Of a stretch of DNA of 64,000 bases, positions 7,900 through 17,119 are shown in pieces; the first letter of the stretch is position 1, and each line of letters begins with the position of its first letter. The notes below the pieces were generated by a model. That model was given only the letters and a program-made list of their open reading frames with translations, was not told the origin of the DNA and did not search any database. The stretch comes from Streptomyces sp. HNM0574 (GTDB lineage Bacteria > Actinomycetota > Actinomycetes > Streptomycetales > Streptomycetaceae). The stretch spans positions 62,001-126,000 of the forward strand of contig NZ_JAASAH010000006.1 of NCBI RefSeq assembly GCF_012726235.1, in the 5' to 3' direction. Made by a program: the position numbers and the translations under genes.

Positions 7900-10395
7900 A
7901 TGCAGACAAAGGGTCCGGGGACACCGGACGCATACCGTGACCACACCGCCGTGCCCGGGCCCGCGCCGGGGCAGGCCGAGGGCACCGGGCCGCCGCCGGG
8001 GCTGAATCTGGAACTCCTCGTGCACGGCGTGGGCGGCACCACGCCCGAGGAGATGCTCGGCGACCCGCGTACCGAGCGCATCACCGGTGACCGGACGGCC
8101 GCCGTGCACCGCCGCCCGGACGACGTCGACGCCGAGAGCCGCCCGCAGGACTACCGGGACGAGCCCGTCGCCGAGGCGTACTGCTGGGCCAACCTGACCT
8201 CGGGCAACGGGGCGCGGGCGCTCTGGCTGATCCTGCTGCCCTTCATGGTCGTCAACCTCGCGCACTGGGCGCGGCCCGCGGCCGACGGGCGGCGCACCGC
8301 CGTACGGGTGCACGGCGTCGTGGTCCGGCTGCTCGCGCTGAGCCTGACGGTGCTGCTCGTCGCCGCCGCCTGCGAGGTCGCGCTGGACCTCGTCGCCTGG
8401 CAGTGCGCGGGCACGGCGGCCTGCGTCGCCGAGCACTCGTGGCTGGGCTTCATGGGCGTCGACTCCTCGGGCGGGGGCGGCTGGTGGAGCCAGCCGGGTC
8501 GCCGCCTCGCCCTCGCGGCCGTCGTCCCCGCGCTCCTCACCGGCCTGCTGTGGTGGCTCTCGCACCGCACCTGGGCGGCGTACGAGTCCCAGCCGCCGCT
8601 GCGCCGGGAGAACACCGACGCCGAACGCGGCACGGACCGGGCCCGGGTGCCGCTCGCGGAGCCCGGGTTCTGGTACGGGCGGCGGCTGGTGGCGCGGCTG
8701 CGCGCCGCGCACACGGCGGCCGGGTTCCTCACCGTCGCCGCCGGCGTCGCGGCGGCGGCCACCCGCTACGACCGCAAGCCCGGCGGCAGCGCCCTCCTCG
8801 ACGCCCTGGGCTGGCTCACCGAGGCGCTGGTCGTCGCCGCGAGCCTGTGGGTGCTGTACGTCGTGTGCCGCAGGGGCCGCAAGGAGCGCAGGAAGGACGA
8901 CGCGCTCGACCGGCTCACCGTCACCGCGCTGCCCGGCATCGCGCTCGGCGTGCTGCTGCTCGCCGTCGTGCACGCCTGCCTGTCCCGGCCCGGCTGGGAG
9001 TCGGCCGGGCGGGAGCTGCCCGGTGACGAGACCTTCGGGGTGCTCGCCGTCGTCCAGGGCACCCTCGCCGTCGGCCTCGGCGGGCTGGGGCTTTTCCTGC
9101 ACCGGCGGCGTCCGGTGCCCCGTACGGTGCTGCGCGGGCTGGGCGCGGCCGCGATCGCGCTGCTGGCCTGCGGCCTCGGCGGGGTGATGTCCGGCGGGGT
9201 CGCCCAGCGGGTCGCGGACTGGCTCGACGGCGAGGGCACGCCCGGCATGGGCAACGGCCGGATCCAGGGGCCGCCGACGATGCTGACCTGGCAGGCGTCC
9301 ATACTGCCGGTCCTGCTGGGCGTGCTGCTGGTGCTGCTGGGCTGGTTCGCGTACCGGCTGTGGCGCAGCAGCGGGCTGCTGACGGAGGAGGTCGACCGGA
9401 GCTACCCGGAGGTCTCCGAGGGCTGGGACGCCTCCCGCTCCCGCCGGATCGGCGGCGCGATCGCCCGTGCCGGGCTCACCGACTCGGCGCCCTGGCTGGT
9501 CGGTTTCATCGCGCTGGTCAGCCTGCTGCTCGGCACCGCCGCCGTGCTCGGCACCTGGCTGACGCAGGAGGTGCCGGGCCGCGCGGCCGACGGGATGCCG
9601 GACGTCGTCGACGGGTTCGCCGACACGGTGCAGGCCCTCGGATCCTGGCTGATCGGCTTCGGCTTCCTGCTCTTCCTGGCGCTGGGCCGGCGCGCGTACC
9701 AGGACCCGTCGGCGCGGCGCACCATCGGCATCCTGTGGGACGTCGGCACGTTCTGGCCGCGCGCCGCGCACCCCTTCTCGCCGCCCTGCTACGCCGAGCG
9801 CGCGGTGCCCGACCTGGCCTGGCGGATGGCGACCTGGACGAAGGCGACCGGCGGACGGCTCGTCATCTCGGGCCACTCGCAGGGCAGCGTCCTCGCCGCC
9901 GCGGCCGTCTGGCACCTGGAGCCCGCCACCCGAGGGCAGGTCGCGATGCTCACCTACGGCTCCCCGCTGGAGCGGCTGTACGGCCGCTGGTTCCCCGCCT
10001 ACTTCGGCCCGGACCAACTCCGCGCGCTGCACGAGGAGTTGCACTGCTGGCGGAACCTGTGGCGGCTCACCGACCCGATCGGCGGCCCGGTCGCCATCCG
10101 CGGGGCCGTCGGCGAGAGCGGGGCGGAGGGCGAACGTCCCGACGTGGACCGGGGCCCGCTGCTCGACCCGCTGGCGTACGGCCGGACCGTCACGCATCCG
10201 CTGCCCGCGCCGATCCTGGGCCACGGCGAGTACCAGGCCGACCCGGCCTTCGACGAGGAGCGCGACCAGCTCCTCCACCGGCTCCGGCAGGAACGCCGCA
10301 CGGAACCGGGCGTTCCGCACCAGCCGGGGGAGCCGGAACCGGCCCCCGGCGAGGGGCGGTTGGCTCAGGGCAGCGCGGGGACGTCGTCCGCGTAG
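7900..10395 (+). CDS. Polytopic membrane protein with alpha/beta-hydrolase motifs
   Basis: An 831-residue protein. Near the N-terminus is LVHGVGG (residues 40-46), a typical oxyanion-hole HG motif. The central portion (about 105-600) has roughly eleven hydrophobic segments. The soluble C-terminal part contains GHSQGS (658-663), the nucleophile elbow of serine hydrolases. The hydrolase core therefore appears split by a membrane domain, or the protein is a lipase-like enzyme anchored in the membrane. I know related conserved Streptomyces membrane proteins but no defined function. The ATG has a GGGGGAG site. The last 31 bp overlap the convergent beta-helix/AAA gene. Confidence 0.7.
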   Translation: MQTKGPGTPDAYRDHTAVPGPAPGQAEGTGPPPGLNLELLVHGVGGTTPEEMLGDPRTERITGDRTAAVHRRPDDVDAESRPQDYRDEPVAEAYCWANLTSGNGARALWLILLPFMVVNLAHWARPAADGRRTAVRVHGVVVRLLALSLTVLLVAAACEVALDLVAWQCAGTAACVAEHSWLGFMGVDSSGGGGWWSQPGRRLALAAVVPALLTGLLWWLSHRTWAAYESQPPLRRENTDAERGTDRARVPLAEPGFWYGRRLVARLRAAHTAAGFLTVAAGVAAAATRYDRKPGGSALLDALGWLTEALVVAASLWVLYVVCRRGRKERRKDDALDRLTVTALPGIALGVLLLAVVHACLSRPGWESAGRELPGDETFGVLAVVQGTLAVGLGGLGLFLHRRRPVPRTVLRGLGAAAIALLACGLGGVMSGGVAQRVADWLDGEGTPGMGNGRIQGPPTMLTWQASILPVLLGVLLVLLGWFAYRLWRSSGLLTEEVDRSYPEVSEGWDASRSRRIGGAIARAGLTDSAPWLVGFIALVSLLLGTAAVLGTWLTQEVPGRAADGMPDVVDGFADTVQALGSWLIGFGFLLFLALGRRAYQDPSARRTIGILWDVGTFWPRAAHPFSPPCYAERAVPDLAWRMATWTKATGGRLVISGHSQGSVLAAAAVWHLEPATRGQVAMLTYGSPLERLYGRWFPAYFGPDQLRALHEELHCWRNLWRLTDPIGGPVAIRGAVGESGAEGERPDVDRGPLLDPLAYGRTVTHPLPAPILGHGEYQADPAFDEERDQLLHRLRQERRTEPGVPHQPGEPEPAPGEGRLAQGSAGTSSA

Positions 10396-12863
10396 AGCAG
10401 GGACAGCTCGTCGGTGCTCGGGTCGCCCAGCTGGGCGACCCGGCCCGCGTGCCGCTCCACCATCGCCTCGAAGGTCTGCCGCGCGGTGCGGCCGTTGCCG
10501 AAGGCCGCGTCGCGCGGCAGCTTCTCGAAGTACTCCAGCAGCGCCTCGGAGGTGCCTTCGCCGAGCCGGTACTCGTGCTCGTCGGCCTGCTGCCGGACGA
10601 TCAGGAGCAGCTCCTCGGAGTCGTAGTCGCCGAAGGTGATGGTGCGCGAGAACCGCGAGGCCACACCGGGGTTGACGGCGAGGAAGCGCTCCATCTCCTC
10701 GGTGTATCCGGCGACGATGACCACGACCTCGTCCCGGTGGTCCTCCATCAGCTTCACCAGGGTGTCGATCGCCTCGCGGCCGAAGTCCCGGCCGCCGTCC
10801 TCCGGCGAGAGCGCGTACGCCTCGTCGATGAACAGCACGCCGCCGCGCGCCCGGTCGAAGGCCTCCTGGGTGCGGATCGCGGTGGAGCCGATGTGCTCGC
10901 CGACCAGGTCGACCCGGGAGACCTCGACCAGGTGGCCGGTCTGGAGCACCTCCAGCGCGTGCAGGATCTCGCCGTAGAGCCGGGCCACCGTCGTCTTGCC
11001 CGTACCGGGGGAGCCGGTGAAGACCAGATGCCGCCGTACCGAGGCGGCCTTCAGGCCGGCGCGCTGCCGTCTGCGGCCGACCTCGATCATGTCGATCAGG
11101 GCGCGCACCTCGCGCTTGACGCTCTCCAGGCCCACCAGCGCGTCGAGTTCGGCGAGGACGTCGGAGGACGGGCGGGCCTGCGGCGCCTCCAGCTCGTGCG
11201 GCGTCCTGGCGGAGGGGCCGGGCGGGACGGCGGCGGGGACGTCCGTGCGCGGCGGCGTCAGCAGCCCCGTGCCCGAGGCCGTCGCCCGCCGGGAGCCCTC
11301 GGCGGCCGCGGCCCCGTCGGCGGAGCCCGAAGCGGAACCCGAACCGGAGCCCGCGCCCGCGCCGTTGGGCGTGCGGGGCTGGGGCACCGTCACCGCGGAC
11401 TCGTCGCTCGCGCAGTCCTCGACGAGCGGCCCCTCCTCGGCGAACTCGAAGCCGCCGCGCCCGCACCGCTCCGTACGGCAGCGGCGCAGCGTCGTCCGGC
11501 AGCCGTCGATGACGTGGAAGCCGTAGCCCTGCGAATCGGTGACCTTGCAGCCGTGCAGGGTGCCCCGGCCCTCGGCGGAGACGTAGAACCCGGCCTCCGT
11601 CGGGCCGGTGACGGTGCAGCGCTCGATCGTCGGGTCGGCGCCCTTGGTGATGATGAAGCCGGTGGCGGCCGCGTCCACCGTGCAGTTGGAGAGCGTGCCG
11701 CCGGTGCCGTGGTCGCGGAACCAGGCGCCGGTGGCGGCCTCCTTCACGCGGCAGTCGTCGAGCTGCACGACGGCGCCGTCGCTCACCGACACCGCGGTGC
11801 CCCGGACCTGGGTCAGGTCGCTGTCGATGACGTCCGCGCGGGAGCCGCGGTCCAGCACGAACAGCGCGTCGGGGACGCTGTGCACGCGGCAGGAGTCGAG
11901 CACGGCGCTCGCGCCGTCGCTGACCCAGACCGCCGGGTAGTCGCCCGTACTCTCGTGGATCTCGCAGTTGTTGGCGTCCACGCGGGTGCCCGGGTCCCAG
12001 ACGGACAGGCCGTTGCGGCCGAAGCGGCGGACGGTGGAGCGGGTGAGCGTGAGGACGGCGCGGGAGCGCAGGTCGACGGCGTTCTCCGGTATGTCGTGGA
12101 TGTCGCAGTCGGCGAGGGTGAGCACCGCGTCGGTGTCCAGGGTGACGCCGTCCGTCGAGGTGTGGTGCACCTGGCAGCCCGTCAGGTGCGCGGCGGCCCG
12201 CGCCGACACCTGGACGCCGGTGCCCTTGATCTCGTACAGCTCGCAGCCCACCGCCTCGGCGGCGCTGTCCTCGCCGTGCACCGACAGGCCGGCGCCGGAG
12301 GTGTGCCGCACCCGGCACTGCTCGAACCGCGGATGGGCGCCGTCGCGCACCGCCAGGCCCGCCTGGCCGGCGGCCACCACCTCGCACTCCTCGTACACCC
12401 CGCCCGCGCGGCCGCTGACGCTGATGCCGGCGCCCGCCGGGTTGTCGACCGTGCAGCCGCTCACCGTCGGCCGCGCGTTGCTGCGCACCTCCAGGCCGGA
12501 GGCCGAACGGGCCGTCACCCGCAGCCCGTTGAGCGTGGGCGCGCAGTCCTCCACCAGCAGCGCGGGCGCGGCCGAGTCCTGCCCCTCGATCTGGAGGTCG
12601 CGGATCTCGGCCGAGGCGCGGACGGTGAGGGCCACCCCGTCCGCCGGGGCGATCCGCACCGGGCCGCCGCCCGAGCGCTCGGGCCCGCGCAGCGTGACGG
12701 AGCGCTCCACGACGACGTTCTCGCGGTAGGTGCCGGGCCCGACCGTGACGACGTCGCCGTCGGCGGCGGCCTCCAGGGCGGCGGAGAGGGAGGCGTACTC
12801 CCCAGTGCGGCGCCGCCACCGCGACGTGCCGGCGTACGTCACCTGGACCGAGCCCTGTGCCAT
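10365..12863 (-). CDS. Right-handed beta-helix / CbxX-type AAA+ fusion protein
   Basis: An 832-residue cytoplasmic protein. Residues ~20-480 are a long right-handed parallel beta-helix (pectate-lyase-like repeats with regularly spaced G-x-x-V/N turns, several reading as [17 protein letters not shown] rungs). A Gly/Ser/Ala-rich linker follows (~480-560), then a complete AAA+ ATPase of the CbxX/SpoVK/EccA type: Walker A GSPGTGKT at 617-624, Walker [11 protein letters not shown] and a sensor region RFSRTITF. Such AAA domains are remodelling ATPases, for example EccA of type VII secretion. The beta-helix may be the scaffold or substrate-binding surface. No ESX gene is nearby. Confidence 0.85.
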   Translation of the reverse strand: MAQGSVQVTYAGTSRWRRRTGEYASLSAALEAAADGDVVTVGPGTYRENVVVERSVTLRGPERSGGGPVRIAPADGVALTVRASAEIRDLQIEGQDSAAPALLVEDCAPTLNGLRVTARSASGLEVRSNARPTVSGCTVDNPAGAGISVSGRAGGVYEECEVVAAGQAGLAVRDGAHPRFEQCRVRHTSGAGLSVHGEDSAAEAVGCELYEIKGTGVQVSARAAAHLTGCQVHHTSTDGVTLDTDAVLTLADCDIHDIPENAVDLRSRAVLTLTRSTVRRFGRNGLSVWDPGTRVDANNCEIHESTGDYPAVWVSDGASAVLDSCRVHSVPDALFVLDRGSRADVIDSDLTQVRGTAVSVSDGAVVQLDDCRVKEAATGAWFRDHGTGGTLSNCTVDAAATGFIITKGADPTIERCTVTGPTEAGFYVSAEGRGTLHGCKVTDSQGYGFHVIDGCRTTLRRCRTERCGRGGFEFAEEGPLVEDCASDESAVTVPQPRTPNGAGAGSGSGSASGSADGAAAAEGSRRATASGTGLLTPPRTDVPAAVPPGPSARTPHELEAPQARPSSDVLAELDALVGLESVKREVRALIDMIEVGRRRQRAGLKAASVRRHLVFTGSPGTGKTTVARLYGEILHALEVLQTGHLVEVSRVDLVGEHIGSTAIRTQEAFDRARGGVLFIDEAYALSPEDGGRDFGREAIDTLVKLMEDHRDEVVVIVAGYTEEMERFLAVNPGVASRFSRTITFGDYDSEELLLIVRQQADEHEYRLGEGTSEALLEYFEKLPRDAAFGNGRTARQTFEAMVERHAGRVAQLGDPSTDELSLLYADDVPALP

Positions 12864-13030
12864 GGAGTGTGGTGCCCCAACCTCGTATGTACGGAAGACC
12901 TGTTGACCCGCGGGCGGCGCGTCACGCGGCTCGCTCCCCGGAGTGCACCACCGTAGCGTGTGCCGGGAGTGCCGCGGACGGTCTGCCCACGTCGTGGGCA
13001 CGCGGGCGGTCGCGAGCGCCTGTGCGGACC

Positions 13031-13633
13031 CTAGTTGCCGGTACCGGTGCGTCCCCAGTCGGGTCCGATCCGGCGCCACTCGGCGGCCCACTCCGCGTAC
13101 CGGCGGCGGAGGATGCCCCGTACCGCCAGCCGCCGCGCCCCCTCGACGAGGGCGGCGGCCGACGCCGCGGCGGCGACCCCGGCGAGCATCGCGTGCGCGC
13201 CCGCGGTGCGGACCGAGACGGGGCGCGAGGTGGCCTTGCCGCGCTTGTCCGTCCAGATCATGAAGCGGTCGCCGGGCTGGACGTCCCGGCCGGCCCGGAC
13301 CGCGCCCTTGTGGACGTTGCCGTCGGGGCCCGCCCAGCGGGCGATGACGCGGCTGCGCCGGTCCTCCGGCGTCGCGGACTCGGGGTCGGTGTCGGCGGGC
13401 GGCAGGATCACGATCTCCTCGGCCGTCGCCCACACCCGCTGCCGCTCGGCGCGCTGTTCGTGCGCCGTCTTCACCAGCGCCTCGCGGGTGACCTCGGCCG
13501 TGCACCAGCCCGCGAGGGGTGCGCCGAGCAGCATCGTCAGCGCGGCCCAGAGGGCGACCCAGGCCTCGCGGCGGTCGGTACGGCGGCACAGCGGATTGCC
13601 GCGCCAACGCCACAGACCGACGATCGAGTGCAC
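13031..13633 (-). CDS. Rv1733c-like two-helix membrane protein
   Basis: A 200-residue protein with one hydrophobic segment near the N-terminus ([20 protein letters not shown], about 24-43) and another near the C-terminus ([17 protein letters not shown], about 147-163), flanking a soluble extracytoplasmic middle. This layout, and the [14 protein letters not shown] start, match the Rv1733c family common in Streptomyces and mycobacteria, whose function is unknown. Start is GTG 13633 with a GGGGGTG site. The downstream neighbour on the same strand is the beta-helix/AAA gene, 167 bp away. Confidence 0.75.
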   Translation of the reverse strand: MHSIVGLWRWRGNPLCRRTDRREAWVALWAALTMLLGAPLAGWCTAEVTREALVKTAHEQRAERQRVWATAEEIVILPPADTDPESATPEDRRSRVIARWAGPDGNVHKGAVRAGRDVQPGDRFMIWTDKRGKATSRPVSVRTAGAHAMLAGVAAAASAAALVEGARRLAVRGILRRRYAEWAAEWRRIGPDWGRTGTGN

Positions 13634-14173
13634 CGTGGTTCACCCCCTTCTCACCGGCGCCGTCCCGCGGGCCCCTTCCGGTCCTCCGGTTCTCGTACGG
13701 GCCTTCGCGTCCGTTACTCGCCTCCCCGTCGCGTCCCCCGCGCGACGGGCCGACTTTATCGGGTGCGGGGGTCTCGTGGAGAGAAGGGGGAGGGGTTTGT
13801 GCGTGCGGTGTCCGCACGGGGCGCGGCCCGTCCCCGCCGCGCCTCCGGGGCCCGCCCCCTCGCGCCGCCGGACCGCCGCGTGGCATGCGACCCCCGTGCG
13901 CCGGTGCTCCCCCTGTACGCCCTCCCGGTCCGTTCCGTGCGGGGGACTGCGTACGGTGACGAACTGCCGCTGCGCGTCCGTGAGTTGTCACCGTCCGTGG
14001 TCAACTCCCGCGAATGCGCCGGGGGTTACCCCGCGTGTGCGCCGCCATGCGCCGGCCCGGAGTCTCTTTCGGGCGATTGCTGCGATTGTCCCGGCCCGCC
14101 TAGCTTCGGGGCCGCAGTGAGTAATTGACCGGTCCGTGACGGTCGGCCGGGGCATTTCGATTGGCGGTAACAC
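13634..14173. other. Gene-free region upstream of the encapsulin pair
   Basis: About 540 bp between the divergent Rv1733c-like and encapsulin genes, with no convincing coding frame. It holds a 6-bp inverted repeat GAGTTG/CAACTC (13982-13987 and 14002-14007, 14-nt loop) and a plausible promoter at 14077-14106. The rest is high-GC sequence in which I see nothing definite. Confidence 0.6.
14077..14106 (+). promoter_or_regulatory. Putative promoter of encapsulin genes
   Basis: A TTGCTG -35 box (14077-14082), an 18-bp spacer and a TAGCTT -10 box (14101-14106) lie about 68 bp before the ATG. Both boxes are close to the HrdB-type consensus. The dyad at 13982-14007 lies about 70 bp upstream and could bind a regulator. 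Confidence 0.45.
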
Positions 14174-15589
14174 ATGGCGACTGCGGTAGAAGGCGATTCG
14201 GGTGGGGAAACCGCGGCGGAAACGGCACAGCTGAGCCTTGCCACGGCCGCCGCGCGGAATCTGGCGACCACCACCAAGACGCCCCCGCAGATGCAGGGAA
14301 TCACCTCCCGCTGGCTCCTCAAGGCCCTTCCCTGGGTGGAGGCGTCGGGCGGTACCTTCCGGGTGAACCGGCGGCTGACCCACACCCTCGGCGACGGCCG
14401 CGTCGAATTCGTCTCCACCGGCTCCGAGATCCGCGTCATCCCGCTGGAACTCACCGAACTCCCGCTGCTGCGCGGCTACGAGGACACCTCCGTCCTGCAG
14501 GCCCTCGCGGACCGCTGCGAACAGCGCGACTTCGGCCCCGGCGAGACCCTCGTCGAGGCCGGCCGCCCCTGCGACCGGCTCGTCCTCCTCGCGCACGGCA
14601 AGCTGCGCCGCACCGGACGCGGCAAGTACGACGAGTGGACCGAGCTCGGCATCCTCGCGGACGGCGATCACGCCGGTGACCAGCAGCTCGCCGGCGAACC
14701 CGAGGACTGGGCGTACAGCCTGGCCTCCGTCACCAGCGGCACCGTGCTCACCCTCAGCCGCGCCGCGTTCGAGGAGGTGTCCGCCCGCGCCGACAGCCTC
14801 CGCGCCCACCTGGAGGCCGCCCGCGCGGCGCTGCCCGCGCAGCGCACCGAGGACGGCGAGTCCGCCGTCGAGCTCGCCTCCGGCCACGCCGGTGAACCCA
14901 CGCTGCCCGGCACCTTCGTGGACTACGAACTGAAGCCGCGCGAGTACGAGTTGAGCGTCGCGCAGACGGTGCTGCGGGTGCACACCCGGGTCGCCGACCT
15001 CTACAACGAGCCGATGAACCAGCTTCAGGAGCAGGTACGGCTCACGGCGGAGGCGCTGCGCGAGCGCCAGGAGCACGAGCTGATCAACAACCGGGAGATC
15101 GGCCTCCTGCACAACGCCGCCACCCGACAGCGCATCCACACCCGCACCGGCCCGCCCACCCCCGACGACCTCGACGAACTCCTCGCCACCGTGTGGAAGG
15201 AGCCCAGCGTCGTCCTGGCCCACCCCAAGGCGATCGCGGCCATCGGACGGGAGTTCTCCCGGCGCGGCCTCTACCCGTCGAGCGTGGACTTCGACGGCCA
15301 CTCCCTGCCCGCCTGGCGCGGGGTGCCGATCCTGCCGTGCAACAAGATCCCGGTGACCAGGACGGGCAGCACCTCCGTGCTCGCGATGCGCACCGGAGAG
15401 AAGGCGCGGGGCGTCGTCGGACTGCACCGCACCGGAATTCCCGACGAATTCCAGCCGGGCCTCTCCGTCCGCTTCATGGGAATCGACGACAAGGCCGTCA
15501 TCTCCTATCTGGTGAGCGCCTATTACTCGGCCGCCGTCCTCGTCCCCGACGCGCTCGGAATTCTGGAGGACGTCGAGATCGGGCACTGA
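14174..15589 (+). CDS. Family 2B encapsulin shell protein (EshA-like), copy 1
   Basis: A 471-residue encapsulin-type shell protein. The N-terminal arm ([20 protein letters not shown]) and the later blocks [48 protein letters not shown] and [19 protein letters not shown] are the signature HK97-like core. Residues ~95-210 form an inserted cyclic-nucleotide-binding domain (PGETLVEAG ... [12 protein letters not shown]) without a DNA-binding domain. Family 2B encapsulins assemble T=1 cages; Streptomyces EshA belongs here and affects development and antibiotic production. Paralogous copy 2 follows after 59 bp. No recognised cargo gene is adjacent. Confidence 0.9.
   Translation: MATAVEGDSGGETAAETAQLSLATAAARNLATTTKTPPQMQGITSRWLLKALPWVEASGGTFRVNRRLTHTLGDGRVEFVSTGSEIRVIPLELTELPLLRGYEDTSVLQALADRCEQRDFGPGETLVEAGRPCDRLVLLAHGKLRRTGRGKYDEWTELGILADGDHAGDQQLAGEPEDWAYSLASVTSGTVLTLSRAAFEEVSARADSLRAHLEAARAALPAQRTEDGESAVELASGHAGEPTLPGTFVDYELKPREYELSVAQTVLRVHTRVADLYNEPMNQLQEQVRLTAEALRERQEHELINNREIGLLHNAATRQRIHTRTGPPTPDDLDELLATVWKEPSVVLAHPKAIAAIGREFSRRGLYPSSVDFDGHSLPAWRGVPILPCNKIPVTRTGSTSVLAMRTGEKARGVVGLHRTGIPDEFQPGLSVRFMGIDDKAVISYLVSAYYSAAVLVPDALGILEDVEIGH
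14894..14984 (+). repeat. 91-bp perfect repeat, encapsulin copy 1
   Basis: This segment, coding [20 protein letters not shown] onward, is identical at all 91 bases, third codon positions included, to 16339-16429 in the second encapsulin gene, although the flanking sequence has diverged. Confidence 0.9.
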
Positions 15590-15648
15590 GAAAAAGCCGA
15601 GAAGACCGCGAAAGACGCCACACCCCCGTACGGAAGGCACCGCCTCGC

Positions 15649-17025
15649 ATGACCACCCAGCCCGAAGCGCCGCAGCTCAGCCTCGCCACCGCGGCGGCCC
15701 GCAATCTGGCGACCACCACCAAGACGCCCCCGCAGATGCAGGGCATCTCCTCGCGCTGGCTGCTGAAGATCCTGCCGTGGGTGGAGACCCGCGGCGGCGC
15801 CTACCGGGTCAACCGGCGCCTCACCCACACGCTGGGTGACGGCCGCGTCGAGTTCGTCTCCACCGGCGCCGAAGTGCGCGTCATCCCCCACGAGTTGCGG
15901 GAGATCCCGCTGCTGCGCGGACTGGAGGACACCGCCGCGCTGGAGGCCCTCGCCGGACGCTTCGTGCAGCGCGAGTACGCCGCCGGGGACACCCTCGCCA
16001 CCCTCGGCGCCCCCGTCGAGGAACTGCTGCTCATCGCGCACGGCAAGGTGCGCAAGGCCGGCACCGGCAAGTACGACGACGAGACCAGCCTCGGGCTCCT
16101 CGCCGACGGCGACCACACCGGCGACCAGGCCCTCACCCCCGAGCCGGGGGAGTGGCAGCACTCGCTCACCGCCACGACCCGCTGCACCGTGCTCGCGCTG
16201 CCCGCCGCCGCGTTCCGCGAGGTCGCCGACGCCGCCCCCGAGCTCCGCTCCTACCTGGACGCGTACCTCGCCCGCGAGGTGCCCCGGCAGAACCGCAAGG
16301 GCGAGGCCGAGATCGACCTGAGCTCGGGCCACGCGGGCGAACCCACGCTGCCCGGCACCTTCGTGGACTACGAACTGAAGCCGCGCGAGTACGAGTTGAG
16401 CGTCGCGCAGACGGTGCTGCGGGTGCACAGCCGGGTCGCGGACATCTACAACGAGCCGATGGACCAGGTTCAGGAGCAGCTGCGGCTGACCATCGAGGCC
16501 CTGCGCGAGCGCCAGGAGCACGAGATGATCAACAACCGCGAGTTCGGGCTGCTGCACAACGCCGACCTCCAGCAGCGCATCCACACCCGCTCCGGGCCGC
16601 CCACCCCGGACGACCTCGACGAGCTGATCTCCCGCCGCCGCAAGACCCAGTACCTGCTGGCGCACCCGCGCACCATCGCCGCCATCGGCCGCGGCTTCAG
16701 CGAGCGGGGCATCTACCCGCCCGAGACGGAGCTCAACGGCTCGCTCGTGCGCAGCTGGCGGGGCATCCCGCTGCTGCCCTGCAACAAGATCCCGGTGCAC
16801 GAGGACAACACCAGCTCCGTGATCGCGATGCGGACGGGCCAGGAGAACCAGGGCGTAGTCGGCCTCCACCAGACCGGCATCCCCGACGAGATCGAGCCGT
16901 CCCTCAACGTCCGCTTCATGGGCGTCGACGACAAGGCGCTGATCTCGTACCTCGTCAGCGCCTACTACTCGGCCGCCGTCCTGGTGCCCGACGCCCTCGG
17001 CATCCTGGAGGACGTCGAGGTCTGA
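15649..17025 (+). CDS. Family 2B encapsulin shell protein (EshA-like), copy 2
   Basis: A 458-residue paralog of the preceding gene with the same order of elements: N-terminal arm, HK97 shell segments interrupted by a cyclic-nucleotide-binding insert (about residues 85-205, [15 protein letters not shown]), then the conserved E-loop and A-domain blocks ending [20 protein letters not shown]. The cNBD inserts of the two copies differ much more than the shell segments, so the two subunits may respond to different ligands or co-assemble into a mixed cage. ATG 15649 with an upstream GGAAGG. The same promoter probably serves both genes; the terminator at 17053 ends the unit. Confidence 0.9.
   Translation: MTTQPEAPQLSLATAAARNLATTTKTPPQMQGISSRWLLKILPWVETRGGAYRVNRRLTHTLGDGRVEFVSTGAEVRVIPHELREIPLLRGLEDTAALEALAGRFVQREYAAGDTLATLGAPVEELLLIAHGKVRKAGTGKYDDETSLGLLADGDHTGDQALTPEPGEWQHSLTATTRCTVLALPAAAFREVADAAPELRSYLDAYLAREVPRQNRKGEAEIDLSSGHAGEPTLPGTFVDYELKPREYELSVAQTVLRVHSRVADIYNEPMDQVQEQLRLTIEALRERQEHEMINNREFGLLHNADLQQRIHTRSGPPTPDDLDELISRRRKTQYLLAHPRTIAAIGRGFSERGIYPPETELNGSLVRSWRGIPLLPCNKIPVHEDNTSSVIAMRTGQENQGVVGLHQTGIPDEIEPSLNVRFMGVDDKALISYLVSAYYSAAVLVPDALGILEDVEV
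16339..16429 (+). repeat. 91-bp perfect repeat, encapsulin copy 2
   Basis: Identical partner of 14894-14984 (see that entry). A second, shorter identical block of 41 bases occurs near the 5' ends of both genes, over the codons for [14 protein letters not shown]. Confidence 0.9.
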
Positions 17026-17052
17026 CCGCGCGGACGGCAGGAGGGGAGGGGC

Positions 17053-17091
17053 CCGGGGCCCGGCGGTGCGCGCGACACCGCCGGGCCCCGG
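17053..17091. terminator. Strong bidirectional terminator hairpin
   Basis: A perfect 16-bp GC-rich stem (17053-17068 with 17076-17091) and a 7-nt loop CGCGCGA stand between the convergent encapsulin and phosphoketolase genes. Confidence 0.85.
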
Positions 17092-17119
17092 CCCGGTTCC
17101 GGCCGGCCCCGTACGCCGG

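Noticed and set aside
7879..12819. Very long open frame on the minus strand, antisense to the hydrolase and running on through the beta-helix gene in another frame
   Set aside because: Gly/Arg/Pro-only composition without domains; such frames are artefacts of high GC bias opposite real genes. The same applies to long antisense frames at 53214-56975 and 56720-60631.
14174..17025. Crp/Fnr-type transcription factors
   Set aside because: The cyclic-nucleotide-binding domain is present, but there is no helix-turn-helix; the flanking sequence is encapsulin shell.
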